A DNA stretch of 64,000 nucleotides, from assembly GCF_000003815.2 (NCBI RefSeq), contig NC_049992.1, positions 19,851,760 through 19,915,759 of the forward strand, in the 5' to 3' direction. Numbering within the stretch: the first letter of the stretch is position 1; the number at the start of each line of letters is the position of its first letter. A program made the position numbers and the translations under genes. Positions 31,214 to 41,999 of this stretch are shown one piece after another. Below the pieces are notes generated by a model, which made no database searches, was not told the origin of the DNA, and saw only the letters and a program-made list of their open reading frames with translations. The DNA is from Branchiostoma floridae (lineage: Eukaryota; Chordata; Leptocardii; Amphioxiformes; Branchiostomatidae).

Positions 31214-31800
31214 CACCCACCATTTACGGGCGCCACCATGCGTCAACAGTTGGCACTACAGCTAACTCGCTGTCAGAGGTGTCAAGGAGCTCTTCTCAGC
31301 GGGCAGTGTAGATGCTGAATCGTGACTTTGACTATAGTGAAAATTGTATCTCAAATTTCCACGCTCAACTTAAGCACACTTCAGTTGATGGTGAAAGTTG
31401 GAATTCCCTAGCATTGTGTTTTAAAATTCAACACCGACCACAGCTGTGAAAAATGCAGACGCTGAGCCGCAATGAAACATGCCCATCAATGTCATTCACC
31501 AATCAAGGGCGCAACCATGCGTCAGCAGTTGATACTGCAGCTCACTCGTTTTCAGAGACGTAAGAGCTCATCCAAGCGGTCATTACAGTTGTTGACTGTC
31601 AAATTTACTGACACGTGAAAAATTGTGTCCCATATTTCCACGTATAGACTTTCAGCCGATGATGAACGTCAAAATTCAAGAGCATCCACAACTGTGCAAA
31701 AAGAATAGGCTGAGTTGCGGTGAAACGTGCCCACCAATGTCATGATCCACCAATCACGGGCGCCACCGTACGTTAGCAGTCGGTACTGCAGCTCAGTCGC
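31214..31800 (-). repeat. Decayed tandem copies of the NCS gene 3' end
   Basis: Three units begin with CACCATTTACGGGCGCCACC, CACCAATCAAGGGCGCAACC and CACCAATCACGGGCGCCACC (about 31218, 31498 and 31747). Each continues through a CAGCTNACTCGCTGTC-type phrase. The third includes the real stop codon at 31793-31795. In the first, the reverse strand still reads IQHLHCP-like codons matching the gene's C-terminus before a stop. Units are about 250-280 bases. Confidence 0.65.
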
Positions 31801-32071
31801 TGTCCGAAGAATCAGACCCTATTCCCATATGTCCCGGCGGGCAGTGCAGGTGTTGGATTGCCACTGTGGTGGCACGCATCATCTCATCCTGCTGAAGCGT
31901 CAGCAAGTTTGGGTTCCTTCTGATGCCTTCCACGAATTCCCGCATCTGAAGTTTCCCGTCCCTGTCCTTGTCCAGATCATGGAAGATCCGGTCCACCATC
32001 TCCAACAGGGCCGGTTCCAAGTCGTCCAAGTCCTGACAAGTCGCTTCAGGAGACCGGAGCTCGATCACAAG
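31793..32071 (-). CDS. NCS-type gene, last coding exon (fourth EF-hand and tail)
   Basis: On the minus strand the acceptor GTTTCAG precedes 32071. It opens LVIELRSPEAT, parallel to LILELRNPEAT in the exon at 1178, and stops at 31795-31793. Confidence 0.9.
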   Translation of the reverse strand, partial: LVIELRSPEATCQDLDDLEPALLEMVDRIFHDLDKDRDGKLQMREFVEGIRRNPNLLTLQQDEMMRATTVAIQHLHCPPGHMGIGSDSSDSD

Positions 32072-35000
32072 CTGAAACGGCAATGAAACATCAATGTAGC
32101 GATACATTTACATCTTATCTAGACAACTCAGGGTAACTCCGACCTAGACAATTAAACACTACAAGCAATCCGTTACTGAACAATACCTTTTTCTTCTGAC
32201 AACACATTTGATGACCACACAATATGAACATGCACTGCTGCAAATGCTGCCCAACATAGTCAACCTGACCTCTATCTCATTTTTTGTTGTTTTTATATTG
32301 AGTGTATTTAGTCACCGTTGGGGGGAGAATAGATCCCTTTAATGCTGATTTGCTTTGCTTTTATTTTGTAATTACTGTCTATTTATAAGAATGCTTTATG
32401 TACTTATTATTTGCTTATTTTTTATAGTTTATTTTAATTGTATGCTGGAGGTGTGGGCCTTCTAAAGAACGTACTATCCGGTTGCCCACATCTCTCAGAT
32501 CTCATTCTGCGAATCTTGATAAATATACTTGTCATCCCTGCGAACTGTTGATAAACGGTTAGACATTGGCCTCTCCTTCAAAGCTTAACTTATTAGAACA
32601 TTTCAAAACTTTCACGTGATCAGAATACAACTAAATGAGAATATTCATACGTATACTCCCGTGAACGGTTTCATCAGGTTGGTACGTCACCGAATAAAGA
32701 GACAATTCTGACTGGTTCACATTATTTAGCATATTCATACTTGTGGGATCATATACCACAGATGATAGTCATCTTTAAGAGCAATATTAATGTCCTTCAG
32801 AATATGTGTGTCAGAAGTATCGAGGGATGAATTCAACGGTTGATCGTGTGTAGGGTTGTATATAGGACTATTACTATAACTGCCATTGTGTAACGTTAGC
32901 CATCGCTCAAGCGGCGCCTTTAGAAATTGCAGTCACAGCGACAAAGAAAGGAACAAGTGAGGTCTACTTCCTACGACTGACAGTTTAAGATGTTGAAAAA
33001 CTACCTCTTCGTCCCTGTGTCTAAGTACTACATTGGAACGTCAATACGTATCTTCACGGGTCGGCTTTGACTCTCGACTGGGGAGGTATGCTGAGGGCTG
33101 ATACTGTAGCACATCTAGAGCCCTTGGCTAAGTATTCATTGCAAAGCTGCTGTTCACAATCATTATGCAGTAAACGAATGTAATACTGACATTACCGTCT
33201 ACCTTATGATGATAAGCTGAATACTACAAGAACAAGGCGCTTAGAGAGGGGGAGACGTATAGCTGGATCATTAATCATTACGAATAAAGTATCCTTGATT
33301 TATGAAAAACTTGTGTATATCATAAGAAAGACCGATAACGACTTCAGGATGTTTCTACACCTACTGATGCAAACCCTGTAAATTGAAAGTACAAGAAACG
33401 TTGAAGAAAGCTGTCAATTAATTCCAATGTTCTAGAACAAGCAGAACTGTATTTTCTATGGACACAGAACAAAACTTTTATTTGCTTAAGAGTACAAAGA
33501 AACCATCCCTAAACAGAGACGGTGGGCGCCATAGACTTCCTACTACGTATGATCCGCTGCTCATGAGTCACATATGCTATCTACACCATATTTGTAGTGG
33601 ACTGTTAATTTCATTCCTTGACAAAGAATGGAGCTGGTGAGTAAAAAATTTGGGTTAATTCAATTTTCGTGTTGGAAATTGCATTTCAACTTGTTCAATA
33701 ATGACTTCTACCAGCACAGTTGAACTTTCAGGTTAGTCTCAATGTTAATAACGTCTAAGGATCGACTTTTTGTTAAGTATAAAAAAAGCCTCAGAAATCC
33801 TTTCTTGAGTGATGGAAATTACAGATCAACTTGTTCCAGAATGACTTCTACCAGCACAGATGAACTTTCAAGTTAGTCTCAATGTTGATAGCGTCTAAGG
33901 AGCAAATTTTTGTTAACTATTAAAAAAAGCTTCAGAAATCCTGTCTTGAGTGATGAATCACTTGCTTTAAGGAAGGGCAAGACGATTCGTCACACGATGC
34001 TGGACACAGCCATGGTTGGGTAACGACTAAGCTACCCGTAGTGAGGCCGGTTGGGTACAGCCGCCGTGCTTAGTTGTGATAAGGTACTCTCTGTATCATC
34101 ACCGGACCGGATGGCTGCAGGTAATCTCCACAAGGCCATTATATGGTTCTCCGACAGATGAGCAGGCAGACAGGCATTTACCTGTTTTGCCTGACCTGCA
34201 CATTACTTTTCATGGTGTAGGAGGTGTGTGCAATTCCTTCTCCACCCTCTAGTCTACTGGAGCACTAAGTCTCACAGGGACAGAAGTGTATGTTTGACAC
34301 GTGTGAGACGGCTGCAGCAGATGCAGCTTTGTTGTTCAGAGTATCCGTCTCCTAGAAGGACTTCCGACCAAGGATGTAAGGAGTTCCTCCTACCCCCGAC
34401 TCGTGTGCCATGGCGGGTGCGTCATGCCCGAACATGCCCCTAAGGCCTGTCTCGGCCATAAGGCCATACTGATTTTATTACATGGATGGCTTTCCCCTAG
34501 GCACCTCAAATATGATGCGAGCATGGGAAAGAAAAGCTATCCAAAGTGTCATTCATTACGAAATCTAAGTGGCCAGAAAGGTTCAACAACTGACTGAATA
34601 CACAGAGGATGGTATGCCAACAAATGCATTCTTTATTTTGTTCCTTCTCATCTTTTGTTCTTTATTTAAATTTTACTCCGGGGTCAAAATACACTTTTCA
34701 GCTAGGTTATACTGATACATGTACACATGTTAAATTGAATACGATAGAGAAAATGACATGAATATCAGTTTTGCGATGCGATATTCTTTTCTGGAATTTA
34801 CAACACATTTTTGGTTTTCTTGTAGCCTCTTCGTACGATTTAAAATAGTGTCACAAACGTTCATTTTGGAAGCTGACAAACGTTGATGTGCGCTCGGATA
34901 TTATCCAATATACGTCAGTCCGGGATCACTTCGTGTCATTGTTACAAGTTCTTTCCGATTGAATGATACTGACACAATGTGCAGTTCACAATTCTTTATT

Positions 35001-35568
35001 TGCCACTCTCTCCAAGATGTTTCCAGTCTTCTCACCTGGATATCCAAGTCTAGACTCCCTTCTTCTGGACCTCCAGTCCAGACCGACCGTCTGACCTACT
35101 TTTTCCCAGACTACACCCATATCTGAACCAGAGCTGGTTCTCTAGCTTTTTGGGAGGTATTAAATACCTTACCAACTGCCTTTCTCTATAGCACTACTCT
35201 AGTCTCTATTCTAAACTCACAACAGCCACTGCCTCATAGCTTAGGGATTCCTTACCATATGATGATCTTACTTTTAGTTTGCGTTTAATGAAAGTACAGG
35301 TTATTGACATGCAATTTTAAAGGAGAATCCTGTATTAATTGTCCGTGAACAGAGGACAGTATTTCGTAGATTTGTAATAAACATGATATCTAATCTGCTG
35401 AGAAAAATGATACTTTCTAACGGAGACAGGCAGAGAGAAACAGAGAGAAATAGCCAGAGAGGGACAGAGAAAAATGAACACAGGTACATAAATCAGATAG
35501 ATAATGAGAGAAAGAGATTGAGAGAAAGGCAGAGGACGGCAGAGAGAAGAGAGAGAGAAGAGAGAGGA

Positions 35569-35606
<38 letters not shown>

Positions 35607-38124
35607 AGAGAGAGAGAGTGGGAGAGGGAGAGAGAAACAAGCCCTTTCGAAAATGTTCTGCCCAATGAATGAATACGAGGATTTCTACTTGTAATGATTA
35701 ACAACTTGGTTGACCCGGAGAGAATCACCGGTGACCAATAAGTTCAGCTTAACTCCTTAATGCCCTGATTGATGCTCTTAACACCAGCGAAGTAAACTAA
35801 GACGAACAGCTAGTAAATCAAAGTCATCATCATGCAGGGAGCTCCTTTTCTTTCTTTGCAGACTGATGTTGTGCGATAAATTTGTTCTCAATGGCGGGAG
35901 ATATTATTAGATTTGTTGTTTTGTTTAAACCTTCATTTATGCCTGACAAGCTCAACTCGGCCTGCAGGTTGCTTTTCATTGAGGTCATGAGGGAGGTAAG
36001 GGTCAGATGAACATGAAAGAGATACAGATTACATTGAGTCAGAACAAATATATCAACATATATCACTACATATACATGGTACAAAATATTATTAGAGTAA
36101 AAGCTCAGCATTCTTAGTCCCTGTCCGTTCATTTTGGTCATTTCTTTTACTTCGAGATGCTAAAAAGCGAGTCAGATCTGGAGCCGTACGTGTGTCTGAC
36201 GGTAGGTTGTTCGAGAACTTTTAGCCGATGATAATCAGTATCTAGTTTTAAGAAGCAATCTATCTTTCTATTAATAAGTGTAACAGTAAACTGTTGATGG
36301 CACTGTACATATTGGGTGTAATTGTTAGTGGAGACGATCTAGAGTTAACGGTATAACATGCACAGTTTTTGGTTGAAAAAAAAACATTGGCTGTAAGCCA
36401 GCTTCCACATATCCACAAATCCCCTGGAGACTAAAGTGAACAAGGTGTTAATACATAAAAGCGGTCCTCGGTCGCTAGCTACTAGAGGACTCTCTAAAGG
36501 TGGTATCACACTTCACTTGGGGCACCGGTGTGACACTGCGGGGTTCGTTCCCTGCGGCACTGTTGTGTTATTTTCGTCGAACTTTTAAAAATTTAGATAT
36601 TGCATGCGTTTTATGTAAAAGTATGAATAAGAAGACATCAAAATACACAAAAAGTAAGAAAATTCATTCTTTATCTCTGAAATTCGTTGAGTAATCTTTT
36701 AAACCCCGCAGTGCCGCACCGGTGCCCCAAGTGCAGTGAGATACCACCATAAGGGTCAATGGCGCCGCCCGACACGTTAGCATAACATGCCCTGATAATG
36801 CCAACTCGCTGTCATGGTAAATTAGGCATGAAGGTTGCATTTGAAAAATATGTATTCATGTTACAAGCTGTGTGTAAAATACACTTTGGAGTCACACAGT
36901 TTTACGCATATTTGGCAGACGCGCGCTGCTTAGCACAGAGAAAACAAAATGCGAGATTATAACCACTCACGAACAACTGTGATTGGTATTGGATGTCATG
37001 TTCCTGCAGTGGATGTCATTTGAAGACAAGAAAAATATCCAGACTATGCTGGATGTACAAAATAAGTAATAGAATGATAGATGCACCAACTACTTTCTTA
37101 AACCGGCTCAGACAAGAACCAAAAATATTCATGCCTTCAAGTACCAAAGTTTTCAACCAAGGATAGCTTCTAACGTTATCTGAACGTTCATCAGTTGCCT
37201 AATTATTAATATCAGTATGGACCTAGCCTTTTAGTATTAGTTTCGCAAAATTGTACACCAACTCCAGCTTTCAGTGTTTTCAACGGATTAAGGAAATAAC
37301 TAAAATCTAGTTGGCCACGCAAGACAATTGTAGACAAATGCCGACAATACAACTTGTAGAAACGATTTGTTGAACGTGCCTAACAAGTGAATGAATCAAT
37401 GAAGATCATAATTCCACATATACATCCCCAGTCGTAGGTACAGGTGACTGCAAAAAGAACAGTTTACAGATACTTTGTATATATAGTACAAGAATTATCA
37501 TCTATTATTCACGACTTCTATTGCATAGATATTTGTGATGGTGGTAAATTGAAGTAAGAGCAGATATGCTGCATAATCAAAGGTTACTATTTTGCCCAAA
37601 CTCAACAAAAGTATTAAAGAATATTTCTGTATCATTTGGTCTAAGAAAGCAATCAGTCACAGAATAGAAAACGAATAGAAAATGCTTACCTTGAGCACGT
37701 TGTACAGCTCGACTCTGGAGATCTCTCCATTGCCGTCCAGATCGTACATGTTGAACGCCCACTTCAGTTTCTCCACTACCGAACCCCTCAGGAGCGCACT
37801 CATGCCTGTCAGGTACTCTTTGAAGTCTACAGTCCCACTGCCATCCCTGTCGAATGCGCGAAAGATCCTCTTAGCCATCGCCATCTTTCTGCCCTTGTCT
37901 CCTGATGAAAAGAAAGCCACGTAGAAATGCACGAACTTCTCCTCGGTTAGGATCCCGTCCGGACAGTCGGTGAAGAAGAGCCGGTACCATTTCTTGACTT
38001 CGGATTCCCTGAAGTTGGTGATGCGCGTCAGGTGCTCCACGAGATGTCGTTTCTCACGTCTCCGCCGTCCGTCGTTTGTTCTCATTTCTATTTGGTCTTG
38101 TACTTTAGACAACAGACCTCCCAT
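31793..38124 (-). CDS. NCS-type EF-hand calcium sensor, two coding exons
   Basis: Exons 38124-37690 and 32071-31793 join in phase 0 to 237 residues, across an intron of 5.6 kb. The N-terminus MGGLLSK fits N-myristoylation (Gly2, Ser6), as in visinin/recoverin/neurocalcin proteins that switch between cytosol and membrane with calcium. KKWYRLFFTDCPDGILTEEK matches the family's degenerate first EF-hand with its CP insertion. Canonical loops follow at 92-103 (DRDGSGTVDFKE), 128-139 (DLDGNGEISRVE) and 179-190 (DKDRDGKLQMRE). The phrase WAFNMYDLDG is a strong family signature. At 237 residues it exceeds the usual 190-200. It has an extra basic stretch (DGRRRREKRH, 18-27) and an acidic, Ser-rich tail (DSSDSD). 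The GTG two codons upstream of the ATG is not used as start, because the myristoylation motif requires the ATG. Confidence 0.92.
33500..33720. repeat. Dispersed repeat shared with receptor A intron 5
   Basis: GACGGTGGGCGCCATAGACT with AACCATCCCT before it and TTGACAAAGAATGG after it parallels 14421-14640. Confidence 0.6.
33681..33952. repeat. Two-copy tandem duplication of about 135 bases
   Basis: The stretch containing AATGACTTCTACCAGCACAG, TCTCAATGTT, AACGTCTAAGG, CAGAAATCC and TCTTGAGTGATG occurs twice in succession with about 10 percent difference. Confidence 0.85.
34461..34660 (+). mobile_element. Partial family-2 MITE
   Basis: AGGCCATACTGATTTTATTA with CATGGATGGC, then GATGCGAGCATGG and GAAAGGTTCAACAACTGACT, follows the interior of the 1491 copy. 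No right terminus is found. Confidence 0.55.
35423..35636. repeat. (GA)n purine tract
   Basis: AGAG-rich low-complexity sequence, nearly pure at 35570-35636. Frames through it (Arg-Glu or Ser-Leu runs) are artefacts. Confidence 0.95.
36498..36749. mobile_element. PIF/Harbinger-like MITE, family 1
   Basis: AGGTGGTATCACACTTCAC at the left, GTGCAGTGAGATACCACCA at the right, target duplication TAA on both sides (36495-36497, 36750-36752). Length 252 bases. Confidence 0.9.
37690..38124 (-). CDS. NCS-type gene, first coding exon (myristoylation site and EF-hands 1-3)
   Basis: ATG at 38124-38122; ends ...YNVLK with donor GTAAGC (plus-strand 37689 downwards). 145 codons, phase 0. Confidence 0.92.
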
Positions 38125-38166
38125 TTTCACCTAGCTAGCGACACAGCATCTAGTTGACTTTAAACG

Positions 38167-38240
38167 GCACATACAGTGCAACGACACATACAGTGCGACG
38201 ACGCATACAACGTAGCGGCCCATACAGTGCAACGAAATCC
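38167..38240. repeat. Short tandem repeat in the NCS 5' flank
   Basis: Four imperfect units of CATACAGTGCAACGAC (about 16 bases), 45-115 bases upstream of the ATG on the minus strand, probably in the 5' UTR or core promoter. Confidence 0.7.
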
Positions 38241-40274
38241 GTCTCCCGTTGATTCCGTTGCTAACACGGCAGACTCCACATCAGACGAGTACTGAATCTT
38301 GAAAACGAAAACCAAACCCTCACAGAAATCTCCCGACGTCCATACAATAACGTAACAAGAGCGTTGTCAACAGAATGCAGCGGAATCTACTTCTGATACA
38401 GCATTGCAGAGATTCACATCCTGACCTGTGGCTTATATTAGTAGCGAAGCACGAAATAGAACGTGTTGACGGAAACCCTAATTTACATACTCAAATCATC
38501 AGAGTACACATAAGAGATAGCTGTGGGTCATGACGAAGACGATATGCATGTAGATGGACCATTCCTCTGTTGTTGTATGATCTAGTCCGAAGTCCAGAAC
38601 CTCTGATGATCGATCATGAGGAGAGAAAGCAATCCCACAAAAGCGAGGGGATTGAACGGTCGTTACCGGAAAATTGCTGTTCCTGTGTGTACCGCTTTGA
38701 AGCGAGGCAACCAGGCAAGATCAGCTTAAGAACCGCGAGGGTAAGTACGGCCCTAGGTGCTAGCAAGCACCGGAACTACATCCCTATATAGCTACAGCAA
38801 AGCAATGTGACGTCAGCGGCCACGAAGCAGGGCATTCATCCGGCTCAAAGCCTGTCTTCTGAGTAAGTAGTGTGACTCAAAACAGATTGGAGTTTTCATC
38901 CGTAGCAGCAAGGCGCTCTCAGCCTAAGCTGCACTGTGTAGGATTTATCCCCCAAAAAATAAACTGTTCTCGAGAACAAAACATTCATGGGAATGACATG
39001 TACAACCACTTTTCAGCATATTTGCACCACTGTTTCAAATATCCGGTGTTTTTGAACTGTGCCCCCCCCCCCAAAAAAAAATAAAAAATAAAATAAAAAA
39101 CTAAGATGGGCAATGTCCACTGAATAATAAGACCAACAGAAATTAGCTAGACCCTCCTGGTGTAAGGACAACATATTATACACTGGTAGTTCCCCTAGGG
39201 TGATTTTAAGAGTTACAGCATTCTGACAAGATAACAACAGATGTCATCCACCTGAAGACCTCATTCTTTGTAATATTAATATCTTTTCCCATGAGAGTAG
39301 AATACGTAGTGCAGCTTTAACCTAAGCTATATTAAAGGTCAATCTGTGAAGCACATGTAATCGTTAATCTCTATATTCCGGTATCAAATGACGTTTGTAC
39401 GTACGAAGGTACTAGTTACGACTCGGTTGTAGCAATAACAGAAGAGCTTAACAACGTATAGAAGGCATTTGGTCACCATAATTGTCTATACTAGACATGC
39501 ACATTCCAAGACATTACATATCATGTTTGTATTAATGGTCATGGTACAATAACTAGCACCCATCCATTTAAAACATCATCCGAAACTTTCAACTTGAGTG
39601 GGCCGCTTTATGTATTTTGCTTATGTTTGTATGTTTTAAAAAATCAAACATACACCGGACACCGATAACTAAATGCGTTACCTTCATACAGTGTAATATT
39701 AGAGTAATAGTTGTTGTAAAATCTTTGCCATCTTGAATTCATTCAAAGCTTTTAACAGGCAGCTACGTTTAAAGAGGCGTGTGAAACAAGTTGTATCTAT
39801 TGAGTGTTGCATAGTTTACACGATAAATAGATGGAAATAGATATAGTGGTACGTTGTGCTTTTATCCTCTTCGTAAGGTAGTAATGGCAAGACAGACAAG
39901 ATAACGACGTATGGACCTGATTGACTGTACTCTAAGGTGATCATTGTTAAAAGGTTAAACGATACCATTATTGGCCACCTGAGGCCTAGGAAAAACTGTA
40001 TTTCCTGTTTCAGTCCTGAAGAAATAGTCAGTAGGTAAAGAAAAATTCTAAAGATGTCTTTATACTTTGGCCCAAACTCAAGTGCTACAATACAGTTCAA
40101 GAAATAAAAACTGAAATGCATGAGGACACTTATATAAATCATTTAACATCAAACTTGATATTTGTGCATATTGGTTAAAAATCTGTGGATACATTTCTCT
40201 ATTATTAGATAGGCCTAGCATTTTTTTAAATACACTGGGAAGCAGACTAAATAAAAATTCTTGCTTGGAACTAT
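38241..40274. other. Gene-free region upstream of the NCS-type gene
   Basis: The part nearest the gene (38.2-38.8 kb) should contain its promoter, but I cannot assign a TATA box or start site. A C-run followed by A-rich sequence lies at 39061-39100. Nothing else is recognised up to the MITE at 40275. Confidence 0.4.
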
Positions 40275-40495
40275 AAGTGCTATCTCATTGCACTTGGGGC
40301 ACCGGTGCGGCACTGCGGGGTTCATTCATGGCGGCACAGTTGTGCTATTTTCGCCGATTTTGGATATGGTGTAATACGTAAAAGTATGACTTAGAAGACA
40401 ACAAAATGCACAAAGCGTAAGAAAATTCGTTCTTTATCTCTGAAATTTGTTGAGTAATCTTTCGAACCCCACAGTGCCGCAATAAGATACCACCT
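40275..40495. mobile_element. PIF/Harbinger-like MITE, family 1
   Basis: Left AAGTGCTATCTCATTGCACT, right AATAAGATACCACCT, flanked by TAT on both sides (40272-40274, 40496-40498). About 30 bases of the right terminus are missing. Confidence 0.85.
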
Positions 40496-41527
40496 TATGT
40501 GACTCCATTTCCCACCTCAAAAAAGGTCGGCAGGTTTTTTCTAGGATCGGACGGGAAACAGGAAACAGAACATTTTTCCCTAGGCCTAATAGATATTAAG
40601 ATTAGATATGAAAGAACTAACAGGTCCCAATGCAATGCTCTGATTACCATGGTCACATTATGTTAATGATTGTGGAGGCGTTAGGTTTGCTGGTTTCAAT
40701 GCATGAATTTGATGTGATCGATGGGACTGTTTACATTTGTATGGGTGTAATACACCTCTCTCACGCGACGGCCATGATTAGATCTAACCGAGGTCAATGA
40801 GGCAAACAAAAGACATCATAGTGAGCAGTTTAATCAATGATATAACATGGCAACTAGGAAATCGACCAATAAAGAAATGTCTCCATGTCCGTCAAATATT
40901 TGCATTTCTATGTTTTTATTTTGCATATAAGGGACTATGGGATCAGTCTAACCTACTCTAATGTAGTACAGCCCTAGTACAGGCTGGCAGACAGAAAAAA
41001 AAAGTTTAGAAATGTGAACTACGCGGCTCATTAGTATCATTCCAGTCTATGTGGCAGGTGAGCACTATAAATATAATACGAGTTAAGTTGACTAGAGTAA
41101 TTTCAAATTGACTCCCGGTGACGTCATTCAATCTACTATCTCGCCTATGTCTGGTGTAAAAGAATACGTACAAAATAGATAGATTGCACAAAAAGCACTT
41201 TAACCGCGGGTTGTTAGATCGAAACCGATACAAAGCTTCTATTTCAGGTAGATGTATTCTGTTGCCTGTTATTCTATATCTTCACATTTGTTCTGTTTTG
41301 TCTAAAGTGCCTTTGCGACCATTTGAAAACGTAAGCAAACGTTCTCGCGTCCAAAATAGTGCAGGCGCCATAGTGGAAAATTTTCTATCACCAGAAAACC
41401 AGCACAAGCCAGTTGTCAGTCGTATATCACTAATGATAATGGCATAGTAACTGATATAGAAAAGGCACGTAGGCAAAAATAAAACCGAGCCGTTGAAGGC
41501 AAGCCTGAGTCTTGTGTTTGCGGTTGA

Positions 41528-41690
41528 AAACTTAGAATCAGTGTTGTGCCCGTGGGAAAGGCACTTAACACATATTGTATCACTAGACACAACTCTTAGC
41601 TGAAACCGAGTACCTATGCCGTCGGATGGGACGTTAAAGCCCGAGGTTTGGTGTTTGAGGGGATCAACACCTCGAGCTTCAGAAGATCGA
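41528..41690 (+). mobile_element. SINE body fragment
   Basis: TTGTGCCCGTGGGAAAGGCA with CTTAACAC, then CCGAGTACCTATGCCGTCGG and GGGACGTTAAAGCCC, follows the body of the tRNA-derived SINE at 56815-57316. The tRNA-like head is absent. Confidence 0.65.
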
Positions 41691-41845
41691 TAGTCTACCT
41701 TGGATTTAATGTATGCAACAAGCTACCGCCAGTCACACGTACGGCTCCAAATCTGACCTGCTTTAACATGATTTTGTTTGCTTGAAACTTTATTTATTAA
41801 TGGGCCTGCATGCCGATTTTCGCTGAGGTTATGAGGAGGGTAATT

Positions 41846-41953
41846 ACACAAAACGTACGATAATTCGTCCTTTATTCCTAAAATTCATTGAGTAATCTTT
41901 TAAACCCCGCAGTGCCGCAACGGTGCCCAAAGTACAGTGAGATACCACCTTTA
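41846..41953 (+). mobile_element. 3' half of a family-1 MITE
   Basis: Interior words (ACACAAAACGTACGATAATT) and the right terminus ACCCCGCAGTGCCGCAACGG...GTGAGATACCACCT are present; the left half is missing. Confidence 0.75.
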
Positions 41954-41999
41954 CTCAGGATGTGCCTATACTGTGCTATAGTGGGCATGCTACGCCGGT

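Larger units (their letters stand above)
32072..37689. other. Intron of the NCS-type gene
   Basis: 5.6 kb. It contains a dispersed repeat (33500-33720), a roughly 135-base tandem duplication (33681-33952), a family-2 MITE fragment (34461-34660), a GA-rich tract (35423-35636) and a family-1 MITE (36498-36749). No further exon is visible; the two exons join without a gap in the family alignment. Confidence 0.6.

Noticed and set aside
35335-35728. Long frames around the GA tract
   Set aside because: Arg-Glu and Ser-Leu repeats from a purine microsatellite.
41184-41447. 87-codon plus-strand frame
   Set aside because: Low-complexity, no motif, overlapped by a similar minus-strand frame; lies in TE-rich DNA.
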